From Deltaproteobacteria bacterium (GTDB taxonomy: Bacteria > Desulfobacterota > Binatia > UBA12015): 5,346 bases of DNA. Below are positions 1 through 5,346 of the stretch, piece by piece. The stretch covers positions 1,163 through 6,508 of the forward strand of contig DLYX01000445.1 of NCBI GenBank assembly GCA_003447545.1, written 5' to 3'. The stretch's first letter is position 1, and every line of letters begins with the position of its first letter. The translations under genes were made by a program, and so were the position numbers. Under the pieces are notes generated by a model that worked only from the letters and a program-made list of their open reading frames with translations, ran no database searches and was not told the origin of the DNA.

Positions 1-767
1 AAGAGGCGGAGATCCCGGGCGGTTTTGCCGGGGTCTTCGGCAAAATTGCCGAGCAATACTTCTCGCGGTTCGGCGACCAAACCGAAGCTCTTGCGCGGAT
101 TGCCTGCAAAGGGCATCGCAACGGAGCGCAAAACCCACTCGCCCACCTGCAAAAGGAACTCTCACTCGAATTCTGCCTGGAGCCTTCGGACAAGAACCCG
201 CGCGTAGCCGGTCCGCTCAAGCGCACCGACTGTTCACCTGTATCCGACGGGGCCGCCGCCTTGATTTTGCAAACACCGGAAGCGGCCGCCGGAAAAACTC
301 GTCGTATCGGTTTTCGTGCCGCTGTCCATGTGCAGGATTTCCTTCCCATGAGCCGGCGTGACATCGTCCTTTTTGAAGGTTGCCGCGAGGCATGGCAACG
401 AGCCCACCAAATCGCCGGCACTTCGGTTGGCGACCTCTCTTTGGTGGAAACCCATGATTGCTTCACGATTGCCGAACTCATCGAGATGGAAGCGATGGGC
501 CTCGCCCCGGTTGGTCAAGCGGGTGCCCTGATTGCAGAAGGACAGACCGAAATCGGCGGCCGCCTCCCGGTGAATCCCTCGGGCGGGCTGAAAGCCAAAG
601 GTCACCCGATCGGCGCGACGGGGGTCTCCATGCATGTGCTCGCCGCCCAACAGCTCTGCGAGAACGCCGGCGCGCTTCAGGTGCAAAACCCCCGACTGGC
701 AGGAGTATTCAATATGGGTGGTGCCGCAGTCGCCAATTACGTGAGCATCCTCGAGCGGCAGGCCTAG
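1..767 (+). CDS. SCP-x-type thiolase (acetyl-CoA acetyltransferase family), 3' part only
   Basis: The reading frame is open from position 3 and ends at TAG 765-767. It shows the last 254 residues of a protein whose family is normally about 390 long, so the start and the N-terminal nucleophilic cysteine lie outside the window. Visible landmarks in order are GPLKRTDCSPVSDGAAA (210-260), the HDCF motif (453-464) that replaces the NEAF motif of classical thiolases, NPSGGLKAKGHPIGATG with the active-site histidine (GHP at 600-608), and FNMGGAAVANY near the C-terminus (NMGG at 711-722) in place of the usual Cys-x-Gly. This set matches the thiolase domain of SCP-x, which cleaves 3-ketoacyl-CoA, often branched or sterol-derived, to a shorter acyl-CoA plus acetyl- or propionyl-CoA. 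It faces the exported-protein gene tail to tail with 61 nt between the stops. Family assignment is firm; the substrate is unknown. Confidence 0.95.
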   Translation, partial: EAEIPGGFAGVFGKIAEQYFSRFGDQTEALARIACKGHRNGAQNPLAHLQKELSLEFCLEPSDKNPRVAGPLKRTDCSPVSDGAAALILQTPEAAAGKTRRIGFRAAVHVQDFLPMSRRDIVLFEGCREAWQRAHQIAGTSVGDLSLVETHDCFTIAELIEMEAMGLAPVGQAGALIAEGQTEIGGRLPVNPSGGLKAKGHPIGATGVSMHVLAAQQLCENAGALQVQNPRLAGVFNMGGAAVANYVSILERQA

Positions 768-828
768 ACGCAACGAAGGGGCGGGCCCGAGACGCTGCCT
801 GGCTTCCGAACCTCGCGACGCGCAGCGC

Positions 829-1578
829 TCAGTCCTTGGGCCGCTGGGCTGCGGTCAATCGCTTCTGGTCCGTGGCCGTAAAGCTGGTGACCAGACGCTC
901 ATTGTAGAGCAGCGGCACGTAGATCGTAAGATCCGAAGTCCCTTTCTGGATCATCGAGGCATCGCCCACCTTTCCGAAATCCAACTCGAGGGCCAACTTC
1001 TTGAGTCCAAACGGATATTTCGCCAAACCGCCGACCACACGAACCACCTGAAGTGAATCCACGGCAAAATACATTTGGCCTTCGAAATGGCGCGCGGTCT
1101 TCTCGCGCGCGGCAATCTCGACTCGGTGCGCCGGTACCCCGCCGATTACGGTGTCCCCCGCGTAGGTGACCTTGTAGTTCTTCTTGCGGTCGGGGCCGAA
1201 TACTCGCAGCATCGGGTCGCCCTGCAGATCCGGTTCGCAGTCGCCCAGATCTGTCTTTTTCCCGTCGAGTCGACAGCCAAGAATCTTCATTTGCTGTTGC
1301 TGGCCCTGAAAGTCCCAGACGTCTGCTTCGATCTCCCAGGTCTTGCGCAGGGACCCGTCATCCGGGTCGAGAATTTTTCGGACAATCTGCCGCCGACTGT
1401 AGTTCCCGGGGAACTCGTCCTCGATCGCCCCAACTCGCTTGGCAATCTTCTCGACCAAAGCCGGGCCGTCGACGGCCGCCGCTGGAGCTGCGCCCATCGC
1501 CGCACCCGATGTGCTCAGGCACAAAGCGATGGCGATCGAAACGCCACACAGGAACCGCGACTTGCGCGAAAACCTCAC
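829..1578 (-). CDS. Exported protein, probably LolA-like (outer-membrane lipoprotein-sorting fold)
   Basis: A 249-residue protein starting with GTG (1578-1576) and ending TGA (831-829). Residues 2-7 are basic (RFSRKS) and residues 9-30 are hydrophobic and Ala-rich, giving a Sec signal peptide with likely cleavage around residues 28-35. No lipobox cysteine is correctly placed, so it is probably a soluble periplasmic protein. The mature part has amphipathic beta-rich stretches; YKVTYAGDTVIGGVPAHRVEI (roughly 137-155) followed by MYFAVDSLQVVRV (169-181) resembles the LolA/LppX-like half-barrel pattern, in which a conserved 'gG.pa..v' strand precedes a 'y.vD' strand. Two cysteines (102 and 114) could form a disulfide. 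The start overlaps the SCP2 stop as GTGA, and a GGAAA (1590-1586) lies 7 nt upstream, so it is probably translated with SCP2. The fold call is by eye; secretion is much surer than family. Confidence 0.85.
   Translation of the reverse strand: MRFSRKSRFLCGVSIAIALCLSTSGAAMGAAPAAAVDGPALVEKIAKRVGAIEDEFPGNYSRRQIVRKILDPDDGSLRKTWEIEADVWDFQGQQQQMKILGCRLDGKKTDLGDCEPDLQGDPMLRVFGPDRKKNYKVTYAGDTVIGGVPAHRVEIAAREKTARHFEGQMYFAVDSLQVVRVVGGLAKYPFGLKKLALELDFGKVGDASMIQKGTSDLTIYVPLLYNERLVTSFTATDQKRLTAAQRPKD
1575..1578 (-). other. GTGA stop/start overlap coupling SCP2 to the exported protein
   Basis: On the minus strand the bases read GTGA: GTG starts the exported protein and TGA stops SCP2. Such 4-nt overlaps commonly mark translational coupling by terminating ribosomes, so these two genes are very likely one transcription unit. 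Confidence 0.85.
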
Positions 1579-1979
1579 GAGGTCATTTCCATGATCTTCT
1601 GGTCGAGTTCCTTTTGGGCGTCATTCTTGGGCGGCTGGGGCGTCATGATTTTCGTCATATCGCCATCCACCTTGATCCGACCGGACATGAAGGCCTGCAT
1701 CGCGGCGGCCTGATTCTGGTCCACGACCAGAGCGCGTGCCGTATCGTAATCGGTCGTGACGGTCACATCGGCTCCGTCGACGTGGCCCTTGCCGAGCTTG
1801 CCGGCTCCCTCGCTGGAATCGAGATGAAAATGAAGGACCTCGTCGCCAAAAGGCATGCCCTTGACGATTTGGTTCATCTTCATTTTCACCGCAGGTGGCG
1901 GCAACTGCCCATCGTATTCTTCCTGAAGGGCGATGATGGCATCCAGCCAGGCTTCACTTAAAAATGGATTCTTGCTCAT
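1575..1979 (-). CDS. SCP2 sterol-carrier-domain protein
   Basis: A 134-residue cytosolic protein that is essentially one SCP2 domain. Recognition rests on the second half: ADVTVTTDYDTARALV (about 70-85), then QAFMSGRIKVDGDMTKIM (about 95-112), the family's signature 'G.i.v.GD..k.m' strand-helix. No signal peptide or membrane segment is seen. SCP2 domains bind lipids, sterols or fatty acyl-CoA in a hydrophobic tunnel and in animals occur fused to a thiolase as SCP-x. Here the domain stands alone, downstream of a thiolase-like/DUF35 pair and near another SCP-x thiolase gene, which suggests a carrier or substrate-presenting role in the same acyl-CoA pathway. The ATG is well supported by AGGAG (1993-1989) 9 nt upstream. 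Its TGA overlaps the GTG of the next gene. The ligand cannot be told from the sequence. Confidence 0.93.
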   Translation of the reverse strand: MSKNPFLSEAWLDAIIALQEEYDGQLPPPAVKMKMNQIVKGMPFGDEVLHFHLDSSEGAGKLGKGHVDGADVTVTTDYDTARALVVDQNQAAAMQAFMSGRIKVDGDMTKIMTPQPPKNDAQKELDQKIMEMTS

Positions 1980-1988
1980 GGAACGACA

Positions 1989-1993
1989 CTCCT
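1989..1993 (-). promoter_or_regulatory. Ribosome binding site of the SCP2 gene
   Basis: AGGAG on the minus strand, 9 nt before the ATG at 1979. It is the strongest Shine-Dalgarno match in this gene run and fixes the SCP2 start. Its independence from the upstream DUF35 gene (94-nt gap) means SCP2 can be translated without coupling. Confidence 0.75.
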
Positions 1994-2073
1994 GAAGTCT
2001 TTTTTAGGTTCTTCCTCTCCGGTCCACGGTCGCGGGCCGGACTCCCCTACGCTGCTATCAGAAGCCGCTCAGG

Positions 2074-2511
2074 TCAAGCCGGCGACCAGCGGGGCAGAAC
2101 CACCCCTTCCTGCGGCGCCGGGAAGACCACGCGGACCTCCATCCCGATGGCCACATGCCCCTCCGAGAGCGAGTTCAGCGGGGCCGAGGCCTCGGTGACG
2201 AGATTGCCGACAAAGCGGATCCCAGGATCTTCGGCGAGGGAAACTACCGCCACGTTATAGGGGGCGACCTCCGCATAGGCCGGCAGCAATGGTGGGTGGG
2301 GCCGCACATAGGACCAGATATGACCCTCGCCCGAGGTCCGTCGCCAAACAGTTTCCAGAGACTGACAGACAGGACACATCGGGCGCGGTGGCATTCGCCA
2401 CCGGCCGCATTCACCGCAGGCCTGCACCCGAAGTTCGCCGACCGCTGTGCCCTCCCAGAAGGGTGCGCTCACGGGATCTTCGGTGTCGGGCAAAAGAAAC
2501 GATGATTCCAT
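2074..2511 (-). CDS. DUF35 zinc-ribbon/OB-fold protein, accessory subunit of a thiolase-like enzyme
   Basis: A 145-residue protein of the usual length for stand-alone DUF35 (rubredoxin-like zinc ribbon plus OB-fold) proteins. The zinc ribbon is CGEC at 32-35 and CPVC at 46-49, separated by RWRMPPRPM; the order 'F..G...GEL..Q.C..C' leading into 'PPRP.CP.C' is the family hallmark. The OB-fold follows, with GHIWSYVRPHPP (63-74), YNVAVVSLAEDPGIRFVGNL (85-104) and GMEVRVVF (123-130). Known relatives form tight complexes with thiolase-superfamily enzymes: BbsA with BbsB in anaerobic toluene breakdown, the DUF35 part of ChsH2 with the aldolase Ltp2 in steroid side-chain breakdown, and the archaeal thiolase/HMG-CoA synthase complex. 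The ATG is 3 nt after the thiolase-like stop, so the two products are probably made together and associate. It is not itself expected to be catalytic. Confidence 0.94.
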   Translation of the reverse strand: MESSFLLPDTEDPVSAPFWEGTAVGELRVQACGECGRWRMPPRPMCPVCQSLETVWRRTSGEGHIWSYVRPHPPLLPAYAEVAPYNVAVVSLAEDPGIRFVGNLVTEASAPLNSLSEGHVAIGMEVRVVFPAPQEGVVLPRWSPA

Positions 2512-2514
2512 GGG

Positions 2515-3672
2515 CTAATTCCTCAGGAGCAGAGCGCTCGTGGGAACGCCCTCCCCGCTGGTCACCAAGCAGACATCCGCGTTCTCGACCTGTGCCGTCG
2601 ATGTCCCGCGCATTTGCCGGACGCCCTCGAGAATGAGGTTGAATCCGTGCACATAGGCTTCGGACATCCCGCCCCCGGAAGTATTGGTCGGCAGCCGCCC
2701 ATGCGGCCATTCCAGCGCGCCGTCCTCGGTGAAAGCGGCGCCCTCCCCGCGGCCGCAAAACCCGTAGCCCTCGAGCGAGAGCGGAATCAGGGGGCTGAAA
2801 GCGTCGTAGATTTGCGCCACCTTGACGTCGGCCGGTGTGAAATCAGATGCGGCCCAGAGCTTGCGAGCGGTCGCCCACGCCGGGCCCTGAAGCGGATCCT
2901 CACAGAAAAAGTTGGTCATGACCTGGTGTTGTGGTGGCAAGCCCTGCGCCGCCGCATGAATCCAGACCGGCGACGAACGTAGGTCTCTGGCGCGGTCCGC
3001 ACCGGTGATCACCACCGCCAATGCCCCGTCGGTCTCCAGACAATTATCGAACAAACAAAGCGGTTCGGAGATCCATCGGGACTTCATATAGGCCTCGCGC
3101 GTCAGTTCTTTCGCCTGCATCATCGCGTTCGGATTCCGGTTGGCATGGCCGCGAAAGGCCAGTGCGACATTGGCGAAATGGTCGCGGGTCGCGCCAGTCT
3201 CGTGCATATAGCGCCGCGCCAGCATGGCAATCTCGTCGACGGGCCGCAGCAACCCGAAGGGTCGACTCCACGACTGAAACCCGCTGATGCGTTGCGAGAC
3301 CTGCGCCCATGGACGACTGCCCGCATCCGCGCGCTTGCGGGCCCGCAAGGCCACCGCCGTGTTGCACTGCCCCGTGGCAACGGCCATGGCCGCATGCGCG
3401 ATCACGCCGCAACCCGCTCCGCCACCGTAACCGACCTGTCCGAAATAGTGGATATCGCCGAACCCGAGATTCCGAGCCACTTCAACCTCGCGACCGTCCT
3501 CCATCGAGAAAAGCGAGAGCCCGTCGACTTCGGCGGCCGCCATACCCGCATCGTCCAATGCCGCACGAATTGCCTGGCAGGCAAGCGATAGTTCGGAATC
3601 CTCGAGGCCCTTGCCGAACGCCGTCTGCCCAATCCCCACGATTGCGGTCTGGTCGCGAATCCCTGATGCCAT
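2515..3672 (-). CDS. Thiolase-like protein lacking the nucleophilic Cys; candidate Ltp2-type acyl-CoA retro-aldolase
   Basis: A 385-residue thiolase-superfamily protein from ATG 3672-3670 to TAG 2517-2515. This start is chosen because MASGIRDQTAIVGIGQTAFG matches the family's normal N-terminus; the frame stays open to 3981, but that extension overlaps the SDR gene and resembles no domain. At the nucleophile site the sequence is GYGGGAGCGVIAHAA (81-95); aligning back from the conserved AxxxATG puts glycine 84, not cysteine, at the catalytic position, with the nearest cysteine 4 residues later. The NEAF-equivalent is YDAF (289-292), the GHP histidine region reads NTSGGGMSEAYVHG (330-343), and the C-terminal Cys-x-Gly is replaced by TSGEG (371-375). 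Loss of the thiolase residues with Tyr289 and Tyr340 kept resembles Ltp2, which cleaves a beta-hydroxyacyl-CoA side chain by retro-aldol chemistry with a DUF35 partner. The DUF35 gene follows 3 nt downstream. Non-thiolase chemistry is inferred; other uncharacterised lipid-transfer/thiolase-like roles remain possible. Confidence 0.93.
   Translation of the reverse strand: MASGIRDQTAIVGIGQTAFGKGLEDSELSLACQAIRAALDDAGMAAAEVDGLSLFSMEDGREVEVARNLGFGDIHYFGQVGYGGGAGCGVIAHAAMAVATGQCNTAVALRARKRADAGSRPWAQVSQRISGFQSWSRPFGLLRPVDEIAMLARRYMHETGATRDHFANVALAFRGHANRNPNAMMQAKELTREAYMKSRWISEPLCLFDNCLETDGALAVVITGADRARDLRSSPVWIHAAAQGLPPQHQVMTNFFCEDPLQGPAWATARKLWAASDFTPADVKVAQIYDAFSPLIPLSLEGYGFCGRGEGAAFTEDGALEWPHGRLPTNTSGGGMSEAYVHGFNLILEGVRQMRGTSTAQVENADVCLVTSGEGVPTSALLLRN
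2519..2524 (-). promoter_or_regulatory. Ribosome binding site of the DUF35 gene, inside the thiolase-like gene's end
   Basis: GAGGAA on the minus strand, 7 nt before the ATG at 2511 and lying within the last codons of the thiolase-like gene. This supports coupled translation of the two subunits and confirms the DUF35 start. Confidence 0.7.
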
Positions 3673-3775
3673 CCCGGTTTTCATACCAGTTCGAAGGCGC
3701 GGGCCGAAAGCTGAATCGCCCATCATTTGCGAAACCGTCCGTCCGTGTGGATGATCGGCAAGACAGGAGATCAGC
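3673..3775. promoter_or_regulatory. Divergent intergenic region, presumed promoters for the thiolase-like gene and the SDR
   Basis: About 100 bp separate the two divergent starts, so promoters for both directions should lie here. Rightward, TTGCGA (3727-3732) and GATGAT (3750-3755) are 17 nt apart, each 4 of 6 to the sigma-70 consensus, but would leave only a short leader. Leftward, a TGG followed by TATGAA (3685-3680) resembles an extended -10 element 7 nt from the ATG, with no good -35. All matches are weak. No convincing operator palindrome is seen. Confidence 0.35.
3765..3769 (+). promoter_or_regulatory. Ribosome binding site of the SDR gene
   Basis: AGGAG lies 6 nt before the ATG at 3776, a good Shine-Dalgarno that fixes the SDR start and argues against the opposite-strand thiolase-like frame being coding beyond 3672. 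Confidence 0.75.
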
Positions 3776-4726
3776 ATGGCGACAATCGAGCGAAGTTTCG
3801 GACCCAACAGCACCACCCGGGAGGTCCTGTCCGGCATCGACCTGCAGGGAAAAACGGCCTTGATCACGGGCGCATCAGGAGGATTGGGGGCGGAAACGGC
3901 CCGCGCTCTGGCTGCCGCCGGCGCCAACGTCATTCTCACCGCACGCGATCTCATCCGGGGGCAATCTGTCGCCGAAAGCATCCGCGGCGAAAGTCCGAAC
4001 GTGCAGGTCGAACTTCAGGAACTCGAGCTGGACTCCTTTGCCAGCGTCCGACGCAGTGCCGATGCCATCCTGGCCGGGACACCTTCGCTTGATTTGCTGA
4101 TCAATAACGCCGGGATCATGGGTTGCCCCCTGATGCGGACGAGCGAGGGGCATGAGATGCAGTTTGGCACCTGCCATTTGGGGCACTTCCTGCTGACCGC
4201 GAAATTGATCCCGGCGCTGCGCCGCGCACCCGCGGCTCGGGTGATCAACCTCAGTTCTGCCGGCCATTTCCTCGGCGGCATGGATCTCGAGGATCCGGAC
4301 TTCCACGCAAAGCCCTATGATAAATGGGCTGCATACGGACAGGCAAAAACCGCCAATATTCTCTTTTCCGTCGGACTCGAGGCGCGATTCGGCCGCGAGG
4401 GAATTCACTCTTTTGCCGTGCACCCCGGCGCCATCGCGACCGATCTGGGGCGCCACCTGGATTCCGCCGACATCGAGCTTCTGATGGGAGGCAAGGACGG
4501 TAAAACTCTCGAATTCAAAACCGTCGATGCGGGCGCAGCAACAACCTGCTGGGGCGCCAGCGCTCCGGAACTCGAGGGGCGGGGCGGGAGCTACCTGTTG
4601 GACTGTCGCGTCGCTTCGCTCAGCGACGAAGCGACCGAAGGGGTCGCCGCCTACGCCATCGATAGCCAAACCGCCGAGGCACTATGGGAACTCTCCGAGT
4701 CCGCCTGCGACGTTCAGTTCGCCTGA
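3776..4726 (+). CDS. Short-chain dehydrogenase/reductase (retinol dehydrogenase/WWOX-like)
   Basis: A 316-residue NAD(P)-dependent oxidoreductase with a complete Rossmann fold. The cofactor loop is TGASGGLG (31-38) after KTALI; Arg57 after the second strand (LTARD) favours NADP(H). NNAG is at 110-113, the catalytic serine is in NLSSAGH (Ser160/161), and the YxxxK pair is Tyr187 and Lys191 in AAYGQAK. The H-P-G turn is at 216-218. The long C-terminal part with DAGAATTCWGASAPELEG (251-268) and GGSYLLDC (270-277) is typical of the retinol dehydrogenase/WWOX/protochlorophyllide-reductase-like branch, which acts on lipophilic alcohols or ketones. About 20 residues precede the fold, as is common in this group. 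The gene is divergent from the thiolase-like operon, so it may oxidise or reduce an intermediate of the same pathway. It ends one nucleotide from the SMUG1 stop on the other strand. The substrate is unknown. Confidence 0.96.
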   Translation: MATIERSFGPNSTTREVLSGIDLQGKTALITGASGGLGAETARALAAAGANVILTARDLIRGQSVAESIRGESPNVQVELQELELDSFASVRRSADAILAGTPSLDLLINNAGIMGCPLMRTSEGHEMQFGTCHLGHFLLTAKLIPALRRAPAARVINLSSAGHFLGGMDLEDPDFHAKPYDKWAAYGQAKTANILFSVGLEARFGREGIHSFAVHPGAIATDLGRHLDSADIELLMGGKDGKTLEFKTVDAGAATTCWGASAPELEGRGGSYLLDCRVASLSDEATEGVAAYAIDSQTAEALWELSESACDVQFA

Positions 4727-4727
4727 G

Positions 4728-5346
4728 CTAACGACACAATCCGATTGCCATCAATTCCTGCGCCGCCTGTTCCTTCCAGCCTCGATTTGCCCGAGGGCTC
4801 GCGGGACTCGGGTGCAAAACCGTCTCGATCCGAAGGGCGTCGGTCCCCAGCGTGCGGCGGGCACGATCCGCAGCAAATGCGCCGACCCCAACGAGGAGGT
4901 CGGGGGCCAATATATCGACGAGCTTGCGCAGGTGGCGGTCACAAGCGGCGTAGATCGGCTCCCTCTCGGCCGCAGGCAATTTATCAGGGGTCCGGTTGCG
5001 ACCCGACTCCTCGACAAAAAGCAGCGGGCAGTAATTGACTACGAAATTATCGGCAAAAAAGTTCTCGGGGTCGCCCCAATGCTCGGCCACAGCCCCCCAG
5101 AGTCGGGCCCCGCTGACCTCGGAGCGTGTGCAGTCAAAACCAGTGATCGGGTGCTTTGGGTGTTCGGCCGGGGGGCGTTTGATTTTGGCCTCGATGCCCA
5201 TCCAATCCCGAACCATCGCGACCTCACCAAACGGCACACCTGTCTGGGCCATCCCGAATGGCCCCGGATTCATGCCGAGAAAGATCGTCTTTTTCCTGGA
5301 ACCAGCAAACCTGTCGACGTAGACCCGGTGGGCGGCACTCGCATAG
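4728..5346 (-). CDS. SMUG1: SMUG1-type uracil-DNA glycosylase, 5' end cut by the window
   Basis: The minus-strand frame runs in from the right edge and ends at TAG (4730-4728), giving 205 visible residues; the first in-frame ATG (5273) is internal, because the preceding residues, ending KKTIFLG, belong to the conserved core. The diagnostic SMUG1 motif GMNPGPFGMAQTGVPFGE begins at visible residue 24, with Asn26 as the expected water-activating residue. SEVSGARLWG, VNYCPLLF with Asn104, SGRNRTPDKLP and HPSPASPRANRGW with catalytic His178 follow. The Asn-to-Asn (78) and Asn-to-His (152) spacings closely match human SMUG1 as I recall it (Asn85, Asn163, His239). The enzyme removes uracil and 5-hydroxymethyluracil from DNA to start base-excision repair. 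About 35-60 N-terminal residues lie outside the window. SMUG1 is scattered in bacteria; Geobacter metallireducens has a characterised one. Confidence 0.96.
   Translation of the reverse strand, partial: YASAAHRVYVDRFAGSRKKTIFLGMNPGPFGMAQTGVPFGEVAMVRDWMGIEAKIKRPPAEHPKHPITGFDCTRSEVSGARLWGAVAEHWGDPENFFADNFVVNYCPLLFVEESGRNRTPDKLPAAEREPIYAACDRHLRKLVDILAPDLLVGVGAFAADRARRTLGTDALRIETVLHPSPASPRANRGWKEQAAQELMAIGLCR

Noticed and set aside
234..773. Minus-strand open frame (179 codons) opposite the left-edge thiolase
   Set aside because: The + strand encodes clear thiolase motifs throughout this stretch. The antisense frame has no family resemblance and no ribosome binding site worth noting.
768..828. 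Search for a bidirectional terminator between the convergent thiolase and exported-protein genes
   Set aside because: The 61 nt are GC-rich with no stable stem followed by a T-run on either strand.
1075..1713. Plus-strand open frame (212 codons) across the exported protein and SCP2 genes
   Set aside because: It crosses two well-supported minus-strand genes including their overlap, and its translation resembles no protein family.
1980..2073. Inverted repeat TCCGG/CCGGA in the DUF35-SCP2 gap as a possible terminator
   Set aside because: The stem is only 5 bp with a 14-nt loop, and no T-run follows on the minus strand (an A-run is present instead), so it does not qualify as an intrinsic terminator.
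3752..3773. TGATC/GATCA inverted repeat around the SDR ribosome binding site
   Set aside because: Five-base arms with a 12-nt loop are easily found by chance and the pairing does not extend. It is not enough to propose an operator or a regulatory hairpin.
3875..4669. Long minus-strand open frame (264 codons) inside the SDR gene
   Set aside because: It is fully antisense to a gene with a complete set of SDR motifs, has no recognisable domain and is the usual stop-poor shadow of GC-rich coding DNA.

Overview
This is a GC-rich bacterial window (GC clearly above 55% by eye). It carries six protein-coding genes packed at ordinary bacterial density. Two of them, one at each edge, are cut by the window. 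I see no RNA gene, insertion sequence, CRISPR array or long repeat. The organism cannot be fixed from the sequence. GC-rich codon use, redundant SCP-x/thiolase-type acyl-CoA genes and a bacterial SMUG1-type uracil-DNA glycosylase would fit an environmental proteobacterium or a delta-proteobacteria-like lineage, but this is a weak inference.

Layout, left to right. (1) Positions 1-767, + strand: the last 254 residues of an SCP-x-type thiolase. (2) A minus-strand run of four genes, read from right to left: a thiolase-like protein (3672-2515), a DUF35 zinc-ribbon/OB-fold protein (2511-2074), an SCP2 sterol-carrier-domain protein (1979-1575) and an exported, probably LolA-like protein (1578-829). 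The first pair is 3 nt apart and the last pair overlaps by 4 nt (GTGA). A 94-nt gap lies between the DUF35 and SCP2 genes. (3) Positions 3776-4726, + strand: a classical short-chain dehydrogenase/reductase, divergent from the thiolase-like gene across about 100 bp. (4) Positions 4728-5346, minus strand: a 5'-truncated SMUG1 gene, tail to tail with the SDR and one nucleotide away.

How the genes may work together. The thiolase-like protein and DUF35 protein look like a two-subunit acyl-CoA enzyme. The thiolase-like member lacks the nucleophilic cysteine, the C-terminal Cys-x-Gly and the GHP histidine of true thiolases. It keeps tyrosines in the YDAF and SEAYVHG motifs, as in Ltp2-type retro-aldolases that shorten steroid side chains with a DUF35 partner. 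An SCP2 carrier downstream, a dehydrogenase divergent from it and a second, thiolase-like SCP-x gene nearby all suit breakdown or remodelling of a branched, bulky or sterol-like acyl-CoA. The substrate is not visible in the sequence. The exported protein coupled to SCP2 may handle lipid in the envelope. SMUG1 is a DNA-repair gene with no evident link to the rest.
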